64,000 nucleotides of DNA from Perca fluviatilis (GCF_010015445.1 NC_053121.1:29583934-29647933); one strand, 5' to 3'; numbered from the stretch's first letter, positions 11,401 to 24,550 are shown. Numbers and translations: made by a program. The notes: generated from the letters alone by a model not told the origin.

Positions 11401-13950
11401 CAGTGGTGTAAGCACTTAAGCTACATCACAACCGTGCTACTGTAGGAAAAGGATTATGGGTGTGGATGGTAGTAAAGCTCTGTTAAGTTGTCTGTTTTGG
11501 GGTATACAGTTTTTCTCTATTATTGGACAGAAATGGAATAGTAATTAAAAAAAGAATGCTGATCTCCTAATTTATGATGATACATTTCTGTGATTACAGA
11601 GCATGTTTAAGAAATTAAAAGTAGGCAGAATGTGTTTCAAGCATCTTAAAATTTTCTCAGCAAACAAATATCCATAGAGACATACAGTCACCAAAATGCC
11701 TGTTGAATAATTTCTGTGACAGAATCGTGTGTGTGCTAATTGCTGTTGAGAATTGTAAATTTGCCCTTTTATGTCCTTCATATTTCCATCAGTATTCTTT
11801 GATGTTTATTCAAGCACAAGATCAAATGTGGTGTAGCCGTTTTCAGCATCAGACTCGCAGCCAAACCTCCTTCAGATCTGACCGATCAATGCCTAAAACT
11901 TCCTACATAATCTTAGTTCAAAATAAATTACAGTCTGTAAATCAGAGCTGCATAGGCACCTCAAATGACTGACTGACGCTGCAGCAGTTCAGTATTTAGA
12001 TGGATAGATTTCTACAATGGAGTCATATTTTCCAGTGAAACGAAATGTAGTGCGATGCAGGCCATCCCACACGCTGGCAGAGATTGCCCCTTAGCATTTA
12101 CCCCCATCAGATAAAAGACATGTCATGTACAGTATGTGCTGCTGTTTAGGAATAAATGCAGAAATTGTATATAATTGTGTATGATTCACTCATTTATTCA
12201 CTAACCATTTTTCTAGAAATGTGTGGACACGTTGCTCAAACAGCTCAGTTACATGTAACCTAAGCCTCTGATGCTCTAATCCTCACTGCCTTGAATTTGG
12301 TCAAAGTGTGAAAGTTAAACCCCAATCCTCTGCTCTTCACACTTAAAAAAGAATGCATCTGAAGAAAATGTTGTTACTGTAGTGAAATGTCTTATATTGA
12401 CCTAATATGTTCAAGGTTGCAACTACTGTATATAGGCATCACATATGTACTTCGCAAATAAGAAGCACCAGAGCAAGTTACACATAAAAAAATATTTTGC
12501 GGAAACCTATAACAACCATTTCAGAGACTTCAGAGAGACAAACATAACATAAAAGAGCAGACAGATAGTCAGACAGACAGGCACTACTGACACGGCTGAG
12601 CGGTGCATGAATGTTTTCTTGACAAATAAAAAAACCTGCCCCGGTGAAATTCACTGCAAGGACCAATTTCAGGCCTCCTGCACCAGTTTGCGGAATCAAT
12701 ACCAGGCAATGGAGCAGGTTGGGACTAGGATCGATATCTGATGATACAATCATATCTTACTTCTTGACACTGTCTTAGGAGGCACACCACACTGGGGAGG
12801 ATGAGCTGTGGGCGGTTAAATGAAAACAAGCAAGAAAATAAAGGTCTGATTGTTGAAAATAATGTTTATGTTCAATAATGCAACAAAAGTAACTGAAAAC
12901 AGAAGATTTAGTCTGCAGATTTGTATTTTTTTTTTTTTTCGGCAATGGATTAAGACTTCTGCACTTCTCAGACCAGCAACAACAGTAACAGTTGCAAGTT
13001 CATGCAAATAGAGAATATTTTAATTTCAACAAAGAGAACAAAGAATGAACGGAAACTGATTTCATCTGCAGTAGTTAACTTTGTCTGGATGTCAAATCTT
13101 ATCCTAATAAAGAGTAAGATCTACCTTCCATCTCTAAAATATATATCTTCATGCAAGGTTGTTCCTTATAGCAGTCCTTTTTTTTTTTTAAATGCATTTG
13201 GCAAAAAATATTAAAATAAACCTTTTTTTTTCCCAAAAAAGCCTGTCAGAATGTCTTCGCAACCACGCATGTTATTTCTTATTTATTTCTTCTCATCTTA
13301 TTCCCAGCATGACCGAAAAACAGCGCTGTCTTGCAGACAGCCTCAGTCGCAACTGATGATAGATTAATGAAAAGGGTTCAATCCTTGCCCGCTGGATGGT
13401 TTTGCACATGCAGCAAAAAGCACTCAGTGATGTAAGGGTGGTTTCAACGAGCTGGTGGTCCCACAAACGCACGCTCAATCAAATATGGACACGCTCAGAT
13501 GGGAGGGGGAGACCTGGGAGGGGCAAGACTCTCAACAGAACGAAATATGATATTGGATAATAACTGTAAACATAGTCGAGCGACATGAAATGTATGCTCC
13601 AACACTGACGCATTTCACTCACACCTGCCCTGCTGATGATTGCTCATACTCTATAATGAGCATACATCGGGCTGGTTTCAATGGCATTTTGAGGGTTAAC
13701 AGCGCTTATATGTGAAGCCTTGAAAACAATAAGCCTCCCATGTGATTTAACAGTATATCCTAGGATTTAAAACTTGGGCTCTTTAAAGTTGTATGTGAAA
13801 GCCCTTAAACCTCACCACACCCTAGAGAGGGAATCTGCTTTCTTTATAGTCCTACATTGACTTCCATGGACTCCCAATCATGAGTCACCCTGTGTACGTT
13901 GCCATCACCCCTACCATTCCACCCCCTTCCATCTACCCCCGCACCCACCA
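11401..13950. other. Unassigned non-coding sequence
   Basis: Mixed unique and AT-rich DNA with no supportable gene. 12470-12790 carries a 91-codon minus-strand frame with no domain. Homopolymer T runs occur at about 12928-12939 and 13179-13190. 13620-13950 has CA- and C-rich unique segments that might be regulatory. Confidence 0.45.
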
Positions 13951-13959
13951 AAACAGAGT

Positions 13960-14130
13960 GCCTTAGCTTTTAATGGGCCAAAAGGGCTTGGCTTACTACA
14001 GTGGCACAGCATAGCCAATGCAAACCAAATTATTGCTGGAAGAAAACAGCAGAAGGCAATTAAATCCCAGGATGATCATTCCAGTCTTGATTAAAAGGGT
14101 CAATGGGGGGAGTCTTCTTTTTTCATGTTC
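13960..14130. promoter_or_regulatory. CNE-like block
   Basis: A compact unique block with words such as ttttaatgggccaaaagg, caaattattgctgg, ggcaattaaatcccagg and cttgattaaaagggtcaa. TAATTA/ATTAAA-type homeodomain words and a caatgca word are closely packed, and there is no coding frame. It lies 110 bp before the long GT microsatellite. The assignment rests on texture only. Confidence 0.35.
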
Positions 14131-14234
14131 ACAGTGTTAATTTATCCTTTTTTAATTACAATGATGAAAAGTATGCAGGTTACATTCTTTTATCATTAGT
14201 CAGTGGCTGCTTAACAGTAGAAAGCTAATGAGCC

Positions 14235-14236
<2 letters not shown>

Positions 14237-14321
<85 letters not shown>

Positions 14322-14332
14322 TGTGCGTGTGT
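14237..14332. repeat. (GT)n microsatellite, about 96 bp
   Basis: An almost pure GT run, interrupted only near its 3' end by gcgc and gcg. It accounts for the His-Thr repeat frame on the minus strand. It is one of the longest dinucleotide arrays in the window and is likely to be polymorphic. Confidence 0.98.
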
Positions 14333-14529
14333 AGGGCAGGTAAGCAGGAGAGTCTGCACAAATGATGACATCACTGGCACATTCTTACACTGGCATGATA
14401 GCATCAACAATTAAAATGGCTGCCTGAAAGTTTACATTGAAGACAGTCAGTGAGTTTTGGCAGGAGTGATATTGCCGTGTAGGTGCCAACATGATGGCAA
14501 TTTCAAATTAAAATAATCCCATTTGTTCT

Positions 14530-14860
14530 AGTGGTGTCAGATGTTCTGGTCCGCAGACTGTATACCTAATAAAGTAAGCATGCACGACTTACACCGTGCT
14601 TCAATTGCACTAATGCTGCCATTTCTTCCGGCCAAGGCATGGTTTTGATTATCACGTATTATTTAAACTCTCTCCAAACATTTGCCAACATAAATTTAAT
14701 TCGGTCTGTCTGCAGAGGAATAATCGCTGCCACAGCGATTTTACGTTCAGTGATAATGCTGAAAAATGCCTCTATGTCGTCTTGTCGCATGACAAAGGTC
14801 TGAGGCAAAATCGTATAGCGTGGATGTTGTTGATTTTACATAATTGTAATTCAAGATAAA
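14530..14860. promoter_or_regulatory. CNE-like block
   Basis: Unique sequence with clustered AT-core words (ttgattatcacgtattattt near 14646, cataaatttaattcgg near 14689, ggaataatcgctgcc near 14717) and few CpG-depleted runs. No open frame with splice sites and no repeat structure is present. A regulatory role is inferred. Confidence 0.3.
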
Positions 14861-14880
14861 ACCATGAATCATCACATAGT

Positions 14881-15480
14881 GAAGGTGTACCTAGAACATT
14901 AAGCACTCTTGAACTGTTTGACATTCATAGTAGAACACAGCAGCACAAACACACACATCAGAAAGAGAGGGCTGAGCAGCGATCCACTGTTTCCTGACCA
15001 AAATGAAATGTCACCCTTTGCGTGGGGAGAGGAGGAGGTGGAAATGAGCATAGTGACAGTGCATCCTCCCCTGCTATTTGTTACTATACAGTTGTCACTC
15101 AAGTCATAAGTTGGTCTTTGAGGCTAATCACAACTAACTCCTCAGAACCTCACCGCAAGCCTCATACCACCCCATCTCATTCCCACATTCCTACAACCCT
15201 CTTTCCTCACCACTCCCACATCCACCCTCCGAAGCCCCATCCGAGCCCACCCTCACCTTCTCAATCCACTCTTGGATCATTTCAATTTGCATCCCAACTG
15301 GCCCCGGGATTCCCTAGCCCTGTTAAAAGGCAGGCTATTTGTTGTGCTCCGCGGTTAATGCCGCGCAGAGCTTTAAATACCCATATCAAATCTTGGAGGC
15401 TCAACAGATTCAGTTTTGCAAACCTGTATCGAACAGAGGTTCAATCCGTCAGCTTAGAAGTGTACACTCCTTAAGTTGTG
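14881..15480. other. C-rich low-complexity segment followed by a CNE-like core
   Basis: 15140-15265 on the plus strand is strongly C-rich and G-poor (ccacccc, ctcattccc and similar), giving a His/Pro/Ser-rich 150-codon frame (15022-15474) that I regard as composition-driven. 15280-15440 is balanced unique sequence, including gttaatgccgcgcagagc and tttaaatacccatatc, and looks like a possible regulatory core. Confidence 0.35.
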
Positions 15481-16562
15481 TGATAAGGTAAAACCAATCA
15501 CTGGATTAGGCTCTCTCTGTCAGTGATGGTGTTATTTCAGTGCACAGCGTTGCTTTGCTGAAACAGGATAAGCTGATGGAGTAACATTATGGTGCTTGAG
15601 ATTTCTTTTTCAATAGGAATATACTATTAATGGATTCTGAAGCCACTGCATGTTGCTGCTCTTGCAGTTGTGGATAATGCATTAGCATTAGCTGTGAAAA
15701 GCAGCTGGTGCCGGATACCATAAGCAATCATCTGTCAAAATCACAATTTTGATTGTTTTTAATCATGCAAATCCAGCATACTAGCCAAAAAGATTGATTG
15801 AGGTCTTAAAGTAGGATTGCAGTGTTTATTCTCATAGAGATTCTCACAAACAAACCTCAGCCTTTAGATTCACAAGTATAATTTTGCACAGCATATGGTG
15901 AACATATAACTCAAGAAAGAGAGAATCTCGAAAGTCTACTGCTTTTTGCGGTTACTCTGCCTTGTTCCATCTGGTTTTGGGGGAGATGTGGGAGGTTTTG
16001 GTACACGGCGAGCTTGAGTGAAAATTCATGGCAGGTACATAAATAATCACCCAGCTATATATAAATATAGGCTACAACTTATGTTTCTGGTCGGAGTGTT
16101 GCAAGACTGTCTTGGATGACATTTGAGAGGAACGCGGAGCCATCCGCAAACTGCAAAGTACAAACCAAACGTCCTCTCCCTTTCCCCTCACATGAAGCTG
16201 GGTTTCCACTTCGTCCTGCCAACAAGCGTTCCCTGGAAGCTCCCCGTCTGACATTTTATGCTTGGTCGAACTCACACTTCAAGCCTTGAGGCATCGTTTG
16301 TGGACAGCTATGATCCAACTGTCATATTCTTTTTTCTGTTGGTTTTGCGTGAATGCAAAGAGATCAGTGTGGTGATTGGTGATGAAAACCTTTCGAGCGC
16401 TTTTGACGACTCAAGTGAGAAAAATTGAGAGGCTGCTTATTTGAGTTTTCTGGACTGTACAGTGCCAGATCACAGCAGAGTTTGACCACAAATTTGCATG
16501 TAGCTTTCTTAACACTTTAGTATGTAATGCACAATTAGTGTACTTAAAGGAATACTCCTTTT
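15481..16562. other. Unassigned non-coding sequence
   Basis: No gene is seen. 16080-16290 is GC-balanced with a 67-codon minus-strand frame lacking any domain. The remainder is AT-rich unique DNA. Confidence 0.45.
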
Positions 16563-16625
16563 AACACACACACACACACACACATACACACACACACGCA
16601 CGCACACTCGCACACACACGCACAT
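16563..16625. repeat. (AC)n microsatellite, imperfect
   Basis: An AC run interrupted by at, gc and tcg units. It is followed about 120 bp downstream by a GT run of complementary sequence (16747-16794), so one strand could fold the two into a long imperfect hairpin. Confidence 0.95.
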
Positions 16626-16746
16626 AGTTGAATGTTTGAAAGTGAGCACTGAATTTTGATCAATTAAGACAACTTTGCACAGATGAGACTTTATCTCTCC
16701 AACAGGCAGTACAAGGTTTTTGTGCCAAATTATCATGTTTATGTAT

Positions 16747-16751
16747 GTGTG

Positions 16752-16794
<43 letters not shown>
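16747..16794. repeat. (GT)n microsatellite
   Basis: A GT run with one early tt interruption. It is complementary to the AC run at 16563-16625. The intervening 120 bp is unique AT-rich sequence. Confidence 0.95.
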
Positions 16795-16796
<2 letters not shown>

Positions 16797-16799
16797 ACA

Positions 16800-17710
16800 C
16801 TGTGACAGCACTATTCATTTAGGTCATGTGTTTCTTATAAAACCAGTGTAGTTCATTCAAGAAATGTAAAATGTAAAAACAGTTGGGCAAACTGTGCTGT
16901 ATATAGCAACAGGGCAATGAGTAATTAGAGAAAGTAGTCATTTAGTCTAGCCATGAGACGCCATGACAAATTACAATATATTTTTATTAATTAACATTTT
17001 GGGAAGCTTGACAATCATCTTAATGGGATATAAACTGTTGACATAAAATTTCATGAAGATGTGTTTCCAAATAATTTTATTGTAGGCAGCAGCTTGTAAT
17101 ACTTTGCACATCCAAATTGGTTTTGCACAACGTTGAACGAGGAAAAACCCACATAATGCCATGAAAAACAGTTATTACATTTAAAATGATCCCAAAGTCG
17201 TTATTTGAAATAAACATTCATAATTTAGGTCATATTTGTTGGATTTCTTTTTTGTTTGTTTGGATTCTTACCTAACAATCCTTTCCACTATTTCCTGCTA
17301 CGCTAGCAAACAACATCTTCTCAACAACATCTTCTCAATAAAATATCAATAAGAGTATTAGTTGCAGTACATTCTTTAACTGTATAACACGTTTAAGTGT
17401 ATAAAGGTTTTTTTTTTTCCATTTGTAAGTCCTGTTGTTGCCAATGACAGCATTGTGTAAGGATGAGCCCCAGCTGGAAGTTGTTGCCCACCTCCTCTTC
17501 TAAAGCCTTCATGTAGCAGCTGGTGGTCTAAGTCCTCTCTCTCATTCCCTCTCCCAGGTCCACCCACCATGTTGCCTCAGGTTAAATGGACACAAAAACT
17601 GAAAGAAGTCTGTCCATTTCTGGCCATTAGCTGGTTGCTATGCTAATCCAGGGATTACATGAAATACATTTCCCCATTTTGGTGTCCCCATTTTTATATA
17701 TTTTTAAAAA

Positions 17711-17712
<2 letters not shown>
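16800..17712. other. Unassigned AT-rich non-coding sequence
   Basis: No gene, repeat ends or RNA are recognised. A direct duplication (caacatcttctcaa, twice within 17310-17338) is present just before an AATAAA word at 17338. Confidence 0.45.

Positions 17713-17746
<34 letters not shown>
17713..17746. repeat. Pure C34 homopolymer
   Basis: Thirty-four consecutive C residues follow an A-rich stretch. The minus strand therefore carries an uninterrupted G34 run able to form G-quadruplexes, and the plus strand could form an i-motif. Pure C/G homopolymers of this length are rare in vertebrate DNA and hard to sequence, so the exact length is uncertain. Confidence 0.95.
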
Positions 17747-17747
<1 letters not shown>

Positions 17748-20280
17748 TATGCATTAATCTTTGATGTGCCCAGAGTCAGAACAGGCCTGATGTCCAGTCA
17801 TCACATGTGAACACCCCAGTAATTAATGTGTGCTGTGAAAGGAATGCCTGATTTCACTGATGTCTTGCGTGAATATGTTAATTTTGATTCACATGACGTG
17901 CATTTGACGGTTTTGTCCAAAGCGATTAGACATACTGCATGTCATGAAAATTTGATTTGTCAAATGCAATTTTTTCCCAATTGAAATTTTGTTTAACGAT
18001 GGTCGTAAAGATGATGGGAGCTCCTGATTGATAACAGCAATACCAAGAGCTTTTTTCACGAAAGGTTTTATTGTTGTAATCACTCCGTGTCTGATCAACT
18101 CTATCGCCAGACAAGAATGGTGATATTGGATGATTCTGCAAAGCCCTGGATTATGTTCAATAGCAAGGTTTTTAACATGTAATGACAAGATTACATTTAT
18201 TTTTCTGTCTTCAACAACTGTGCATCTGTGACTGTGTCAGGTTTGGGAAATATTGTAGCTGGGTCAAATTCTCTGGTGTGCTGAAATTAAAGCATTTTAT
18301 ATGTCACTACGCTACATGAATAAAAAGGGGGTATTTACAATGAACAGTTCTAGCAAAAAACAAATAAAAAAGCTGAAAAAACAAAGCCAAAGAGATTGGA
18401 TACAAGAGCTATCACAGATTTGGACACAGTGTCTGATAATAGATTCATCAAAGGCTTGACTGATTGAAGTGTACTGCCAAAGCAAACAAACAAGACCTCA
18501 CCTTAAAAAGTCTTTCACTTATAAATTATCATCAGACAAATCAAATTAACAATTTTCATTGGCACAAAGATAAGATACTAATTGCTAACACTTTTGTACA
18601 TGAGTTACTTTATGAAGCCGATGGCGATAAAAAGTTGGCCAGTGAACACACACTGCATCTAATTAAAGATATACAGGAATAATGAATAGTGGTACAGTAT
18701 GTATCAGTTAGCTTTTCAGCAAACACAACAAAGGGGAAATCACCACAGTCTGATTGTTCCAGCCTAAGGCCTGTTATCATGTGCTTACAAAGCAATGTTT
18801 TCAGCTAGAATACAACATCGGAACAGGCCGTACTAAAGATACCTCCCCACCCCTGAGCCACTTCAAAACACCTGGTGATGTCCGTCAAACAGTAGAGGCA
18901 GACAGGTTGATACTAAACCCAACAAGTGTGGCTTCAGGCTAAGGATGAACTGCTGTGCAGAGATAAGATGTTTGGTTCATCTTGGGTAGACAATGCTCCA
19001 GGGTACATTTTTAAATTTGCCAGCAAACTAGTGTCATTTTAGGGCACATTTATACAAAGTTATATTACAAAATTCAAAGTAGACATTGAGGAAGTTCTGT
19101 TTAAACAAATGAATGACATAAACTATCAATATCTTCTGGAGAAATTTATGTTTTACACAGTAAACATGATGGTCATATACACAAGTGGGGAGATGGTCTT
19201 ACTATTGATCCACTGACCCTACCACTGCTCAGTCCAGCTAAGAGCTAATGTTGACCCAGGACTGGGGATCTATGTGGACAGTGCTTTTGTCATTATAGCA
19301 TAAGGGATGGGCAAGTAAAATCTAAACATTTGCTTTTGGGTTGGACCCACAAAGAATAACTCTAAAATAGCCAATAAAGGGCAAGCACAATGAATGGTGT
19401 GACGTTACCTGTCTAAGGTAGCTCTGTGTTTTCAGACTCTAAATCTCCAAATAAACACAAAGACACAAACAAGCAGGCCAGTAATACTTCTGTCATACAA
19501 TCACAGTGGCAGCAGTTTTGTTAAAAAAGAGGCTTTATAGCTTCAATATAATGGTATCTACATTTTGAGAGTTTTCTCTGTAAAAAAAAAAAAGAAAATC
19601 CTGTATTTAACTGATAAGGTTCATTTGTGCACACGATGTTTTCATTTTTCATCCTCTACTACAAGTTGCATCTTGAAAAGTCATTTTTTTGTAGCCAGAT
19701 AATTAGCCCGTAGGCGAAATTATCAGCCAATGTTAACATGTGACTAATCATGGGTATAGCCTCCTGTATGCAAATATTTATTGTTCACATGACAGTGATA
19801 TCTGCTTTGCTGGCATGATTTAAGAAGCTGAAATTCTTCAAACACAAAATACAGTCTGATGTAGGGTCTGTTCAGACCCTCAAGCTGATACATTCATCAC
19901 TATTTGATACCTAAACTATTCTTTTAGTAATATCACTGCTGATGGGCAGCATATGTTTCAGTCTCTATTTGAATGATAAAAAATAAAAAATAAACACACC
20001 CACAGACACTCCCATTGCCCACAGCTTTTCTATTGAGCTTCTGGATCCCACATGTGACAGGTTTCTTGAGGATTCTCTGCTCGCTGGTCTGTGAAATGAT
20101 GAGTTTGATGTTTTCACATTTTTTTTCCAGCATGTTATAATTCCCATTTTTAGCTTCCACCTATATATTCCACCTCAATTAGCAATACCGCCACATAACG
20201 GATTAGCACATTACAAGCAGTGGCATAAAAAGGACAAATGACATGGTATGCAAAGGGATTATTGACTGTGTAACCGTTAG
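17747..20280. other. Unassigned AT-rich non-coding sequence
   Basis: No gene is supported. Frames of 60-100 codons on both strands (for example 17889-18188 minus and 18464-18682 plus) have no domain and no splice context. 18360-18690 and 19080-19260 are unique and free of simple repeats; they could be an old repeat or regulatory DNA. Confidence 0.4.
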
Positions 20281-20510
20281 ATTTTATGAAAAATCATAAC
20301 CAAGTTCAGCAATCATATACATTATGGACCTATCTCCCAGCAAACAAAGCTGTATTTCAATTTGATGGTGATCCCATTAAGATTAAATGGGAGGAGGTGG
20401 TTCCAATAAGAAAAAGGAGCAGAGATGTGCCTAATAGCACAGAGAACACAGTAAAATCATTACCAGAGAGTAGCTTAAAACTTCTGAGTACATTCATATG
20501 ACTGACAGCA
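20281..20510. promoter_or_regulatory. Possible AT-rich CNE-like block
   Basis: Unique purine-leaning sequence (tcccattaagattaaatggg, an imperfect palindrome near 20371-20390) in an otherwise AT-rich region. A 71-codon frame crosses it but has no domain. The call is weak. Confidence 0.2.
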
Positions 20511-20782
20511 TATCTGGATCAGAAGTACAAAACCTCAACCAACTGGCGCTCCAATGAGGCTGACATGAATTCAAAAATAGAGCTATATCTGTGCTAGTGT
20601 GGTTCAAATACTGCAGTCAGTACAGGCCCAGGTGAGCCAACTGTCAGCATGATGAGGTCACTGTGCTCTCTTCTTATTCCGTGTTATGCTTAAGTGTCGA
20701 CACAGTTCAATCAAAATAGCTCCATTTGACTGTCATTGGTATTACCGATGGTTAAAGCATGCAGAGAATATATTTTTAGATA

Positions 20783-20800
20783 TGTGTGTGTGTGTGTGTG
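20783..20800. repeat. Short (TG)9 microsatellite
   Basis: A pure TG run of 18 bases in the atgtgtg context, followed by a gcgtgcccatatgcgcgc alternating purine-pyrimidine stretch that extends its Z-DNA potential. Confidence 0.85.
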
Positions 20801-21550
20801 CAGTTGCGTGCCCATATGCGCGCATGCATACGGCTGCCACCGATTATGCACATACATGATCCCCTGGAGGAAGACAATAATATTGGCATTAAACACCTCA
20901 AGATTCTGCTGGTTTTTAATATATCTTAAATAATGTCAAGAAAAACACTGGAACATCACACAAAAGCCACAGTCAGTGTATAATGCTATCTCATAACGCT
21001 ACAGATCTCTCTAACAACATTGACATAGGGAGCAGGCAAACAAATGTCAGTCCCTATAACATATGAAATACTTAACGTAACCAATTTTCTCCTGTCAATC
21101 AACCTGGGAATAATGACAGACGGCTGAGAATCAATACGCCACAATTGAATTTTTCGACTCCCAAACATGTCTCACTCTGCACCATAAAAGACTGTCAAAT
21201 GTCATGAGCTGCGGGTGGAGTCTAAAGATTTATTTTATTTCCACCGCTGCAGTCTATTAGCAACAACGTTCCTTTTACCACCAGGGGGAAAAAAAAGCAG
21301 GTCCAGACTCTTCTGCTTGTTTTGCCAGCAAGTGCCCAAGGACAATGCTAGATGTGTATGTGCACTAACTGTTCCAATGTAATGAATATGCACATTTTGC
21401 AACTCACAGCAGCCTGTGACGCACATGCACGTCTGCCGGGACATTTGCAGCGTCTTGCATGAAATTGAGGCAGCTTTATCAATTGGTATTTTCTTCAGAA
21501 AAATGACAACATTTATTATTCTATTTTTAGGACAAAAACTTGATTTTCCA

Positions 21551-21613
21551 TATATACACACACATACACACACACACACACATATATATACATACACACA
21601 CACACATATATAT

Positions 21614-21652
<39 letters not shown>
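21551..21652. repeat. Compound (CA)n/(TA)n microsatellite
   Basis: Alternating AC and AT blocks (tatacacacacata, cacatatatata, catacatacata) end in a pure TA run of about 26 bases. The array is likely polymorphic. The TA tail is self-complementary and can extrude a cruciform. Confidence 0.95.
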
Positions 21653-21660
<8 letters not shown>

Positions 21661-21869
21661 TAACCATACCTAGTTATACAATAATTTTATAATAACATGT
21701 TCTATTTCTTGTTATTTCCCTTAAATACTGAATGTTCCCATGACCTCTTCCCTGAACAACACAAGATTTTCTTTACTGTTAACCGCCACTGTAGCGGAAA
21801 ATAACAGAGGGTGAAGCTACTGAGCATTGCGGTCTTTGTCTATCACCTCATTTACAATACGGTGCCCTC

Positions 21870-22780
21870 TGCCTCACATAATCAATTAAAAGACGGCGAG
21901 GCTGAAGAGGCACCCTACCAGTCACAGAAGTTTACATCAAAAGGAAGAGATGCTTTTGAAGACTTGCCTCATCCTTGAGAGTCTTCCCCGAGAATGCAAG
22001 GACAGATTTAGTCACTGATAGATGTGGTTCTGGCCTACTTCAAGGTCTCGCCTAAAACGTATCAGATTGCACTGCTGCATTGTAGTACAGTATTTCACTG
22101 CTCTGTGAAGAAGAAAGCACTGGCAAGGAAAAGTGTTCACTTCAGGAAATACATCATTTATAATTATTCTAATGAATATCTTTTCAGAGCCATAAATTGG
22201 AGCAGAACAATAACTTCTGACCTGTTTTCTGCAGTTCAAATCTAACTACATAAAATTTAAGTAACCTGATTTTGCAACAAAGCTCAACGACATATTCCCT
22301 TCAGTGAAGGTTTATAAAAACAGTGAGGGTGAGAACGGAAATCGTAACCCTGACTTTCTTAGGGCCATCTTCATCCCATTATTGGCCCTGTCACTGTCAT
22401 CTTTATCCATGTCTAGGTGAGCTAGCTAACATCTTATAACAGACAGAAGCCGACTAACAGAGAGGAAGGGGCTGTCTCCAAATTAAGGGCCGTTTTATGG
22501 TCTAACAGCTGTGCCGGTAGTATTGATTACCAGACACTGTGAATGAGCCTAAACTATTTTTTATGAAGTGAGGAATTCTGGGTCTGTATGGCTGGCGCCG
22601 AATGGGAGTGACCACAGGATGTTCTATGTGGCCTGCTGGCTGTTGCAGAAATATTGATGTGTGCTGTTCACATCCATGTGCCAACAGACGCCATTATTTG
22701 ATATGCACTAAGCAGTAAAACGGTCCATTCTTACTGCAACCAGATATATTGTTAATGGCCAGCGCTTTAAATGTCATCTC
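21870..22780. promoter_or_regulatory. CNE-like region (two blocks)
   Basis: 21870-22245 and 22330-22780 are unique, mixed-composition sequences. They hold packed AT-core words (tcaattaaaagacggc near 21882, tttataattattctaatgaa near 22155, ccaaattaagggcc near 22480, gatattgatgtgtgctg near 22651). Overlapping antiparallel frames of about 73 codons have no domain. The 100 bp between the blocks is plainer. A regulatory role is inferred from texture only. Confidence 0.35.
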
Positions 22781-24454
22781 TATGTGTGCTGGGAGTTGTC
22801 ACAGGAGTTTGTTAGACTTCTTTATGCAGAGAAATTGATAACTCAATAAAATAAAAGGGACTTGAGACATTAATGTTGTAAATCATACATCTGGGCAGCT
22901 GCTAGGGTGAAACTGAAAAATTATGATTTATGAGTGAACACACTGCAAAAAAAAGCCCATATTCTCCAGTCATTTAGGACTGGGATCTGTATGTATGTAT
23001 TGCAGCGTTTCTAGTCTGCAATATATTACACCTTCATTTAAAATACCATAAACAAATAAAGCTATGGTTGAAACATTGAAACATGACAGTGTGCTTGCAA
23101 TTAATAAAAACAATTAGAAATCAATGGCATCCTCTTTGACTGAATAAAACTATGCTTTTGTGCTATAAAGCAATCTCCTGTGCTGTAAAGCAGTGGTAGT
23201 TGGTAGTCATCCCTTATTTTACATTTAATTATGAAAATAAAATGTAGATTGTGTCCAATCATATTTCCCTTAAAGAATACATTTAATTGGTAATTTTAAG
23301 ACTACATGCCTCGATGGCTGGCCATACAGTAGATGGATATTTTTTGCAGTGCAAGCAGTGGATGTTCTTGGTTCCCAGAGACCCTTGTGGTCATCAGAAC
23401 AGGTGGCTAGAAGCTGATTTTGGCGAGAAGACAGACAAAATTGAGAGCTTGAGAGCACAGGTGTAAGAGTAATCCAATCCATTTAGAACAGAAGATAATC
23501 GTCTTTTTATAGGCGCGTATTAGAGTGCAAACATGTCCATTCATTTATAATGTATGAGAAACTATCAGCAATAATAAATCAACCCCATCCCTTTGAGTGA
23601 CTCAATATGTGTGTGTGAGTTGGTGGGCGGATGTGTTTACCAGTGTCTCAGTGTGTGTGCGCCAGTGTTGATGACACAATAGCGTGGCTGGCGTCTGCCT
23701 CAAGCAGAGTTATGCAGAAGTTGTTGGTTGTTTTGCTGATCCCTCTCTGTCAGTGTCACAAGAAGCGTCATCAATCATGAGAGAGAGACTGGTGGACCAG
23801 GCCACCCTTCCCTACAGGTCTCTGTTGGCTCAAACAAGCCCTGATCATTATGGGAGGATTACTATATAGGCTACAGTACATATGATGTCAGTCCTAAAGA
23901 AGAAAAAAAAAGCAAACCACAGACCATAGACGATGCCTTATAATAGCTCAGGGTCACTTGAGGCTGTCAATACCGACATGGAAAATGATTGCCTAATTTG
24001 TATGTGACAGCGACATGGACACTTAATCGAAGTTTTACTTCAGTCACACTCTTAAGTGTACTTTTGTTTTGTAAAATACATTGAAAGAGTAGTGATTAAG
24101 CATTGCACTTCTACAACATTGTTGAACTCATGACAGGCATTACAAAAATAGGATCAATAGTTAGCTAGATATAGTCCTTTTAATTCAGTTCAGCTGGAGA
24201 TTGAGATGTGTTACGCTAGTAGCAGCTAACGTAACCTTGGGCCACTAACCTCAAGCACGGATGAGCAGCGGGCTATAGAGGTCTGGTAAACTCACTTATT
24301 TCTAACACCACAGCCCCAATTTTGTTTTAGTTCCAAACTTGTAGTCTTTAGCCCCAGCCAACGCGAGCTAAAGTGACATCACTTGTATCAGACTTCACGT
24401 AGATTCCTCTCAAGCCTCAAAAGGCTTTATACTGATTTTTGTGAGGCTGTACTG
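22781..24454. other. Unassigned non-coding sequence
   Basis: No gene is seen. 23600-23660 has short TG-rich segments. 24190-24450 contains words (gctagtagcagctaacgtaa) that resemble diffuse fish repeats, but no ends can be found. Confidence 0.4.
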
Positions 24455-24550
24455 TAGAAAAAGCAGCGCTTTGAGCTAAATGCTAACGTCAGCATGCGTA
24501 AACGCTCACAATGCTAATGCTAACACCCTGATGGTTAGAAGGTATAACCA
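24455..24550 (+). repeat. Fragment of a common fish interspersed repeat (GCTAAATGCTAAC type)
   Basis: The segment holds gagctaaatgctaacgtcag, catgcgtaaacgctcacaat and gctaatgctaacaccctgat in order. I recall this GCTAA-rich unit as a recurrent percomorph repeat. The copy is short and lacks both ends. Assignment is by memory of the motif order. Confidence 0.5.

Noticed and set aside
14225..14410. Minus-strand frame with a His-Thr repeat
   Set aside because: Translation of the GT microsatellite at 14237-14332.
15022..15474. 150-codon plus-strand frame
   Set aside because: His/Pro/Ser-rich because the DNA is C-rich; no domain, no splice sites, and a different frame overlaps it.
16509..16811. 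100-codon minus-strand frame
   Set aside because: Mostly the AC and GT arrays read through.
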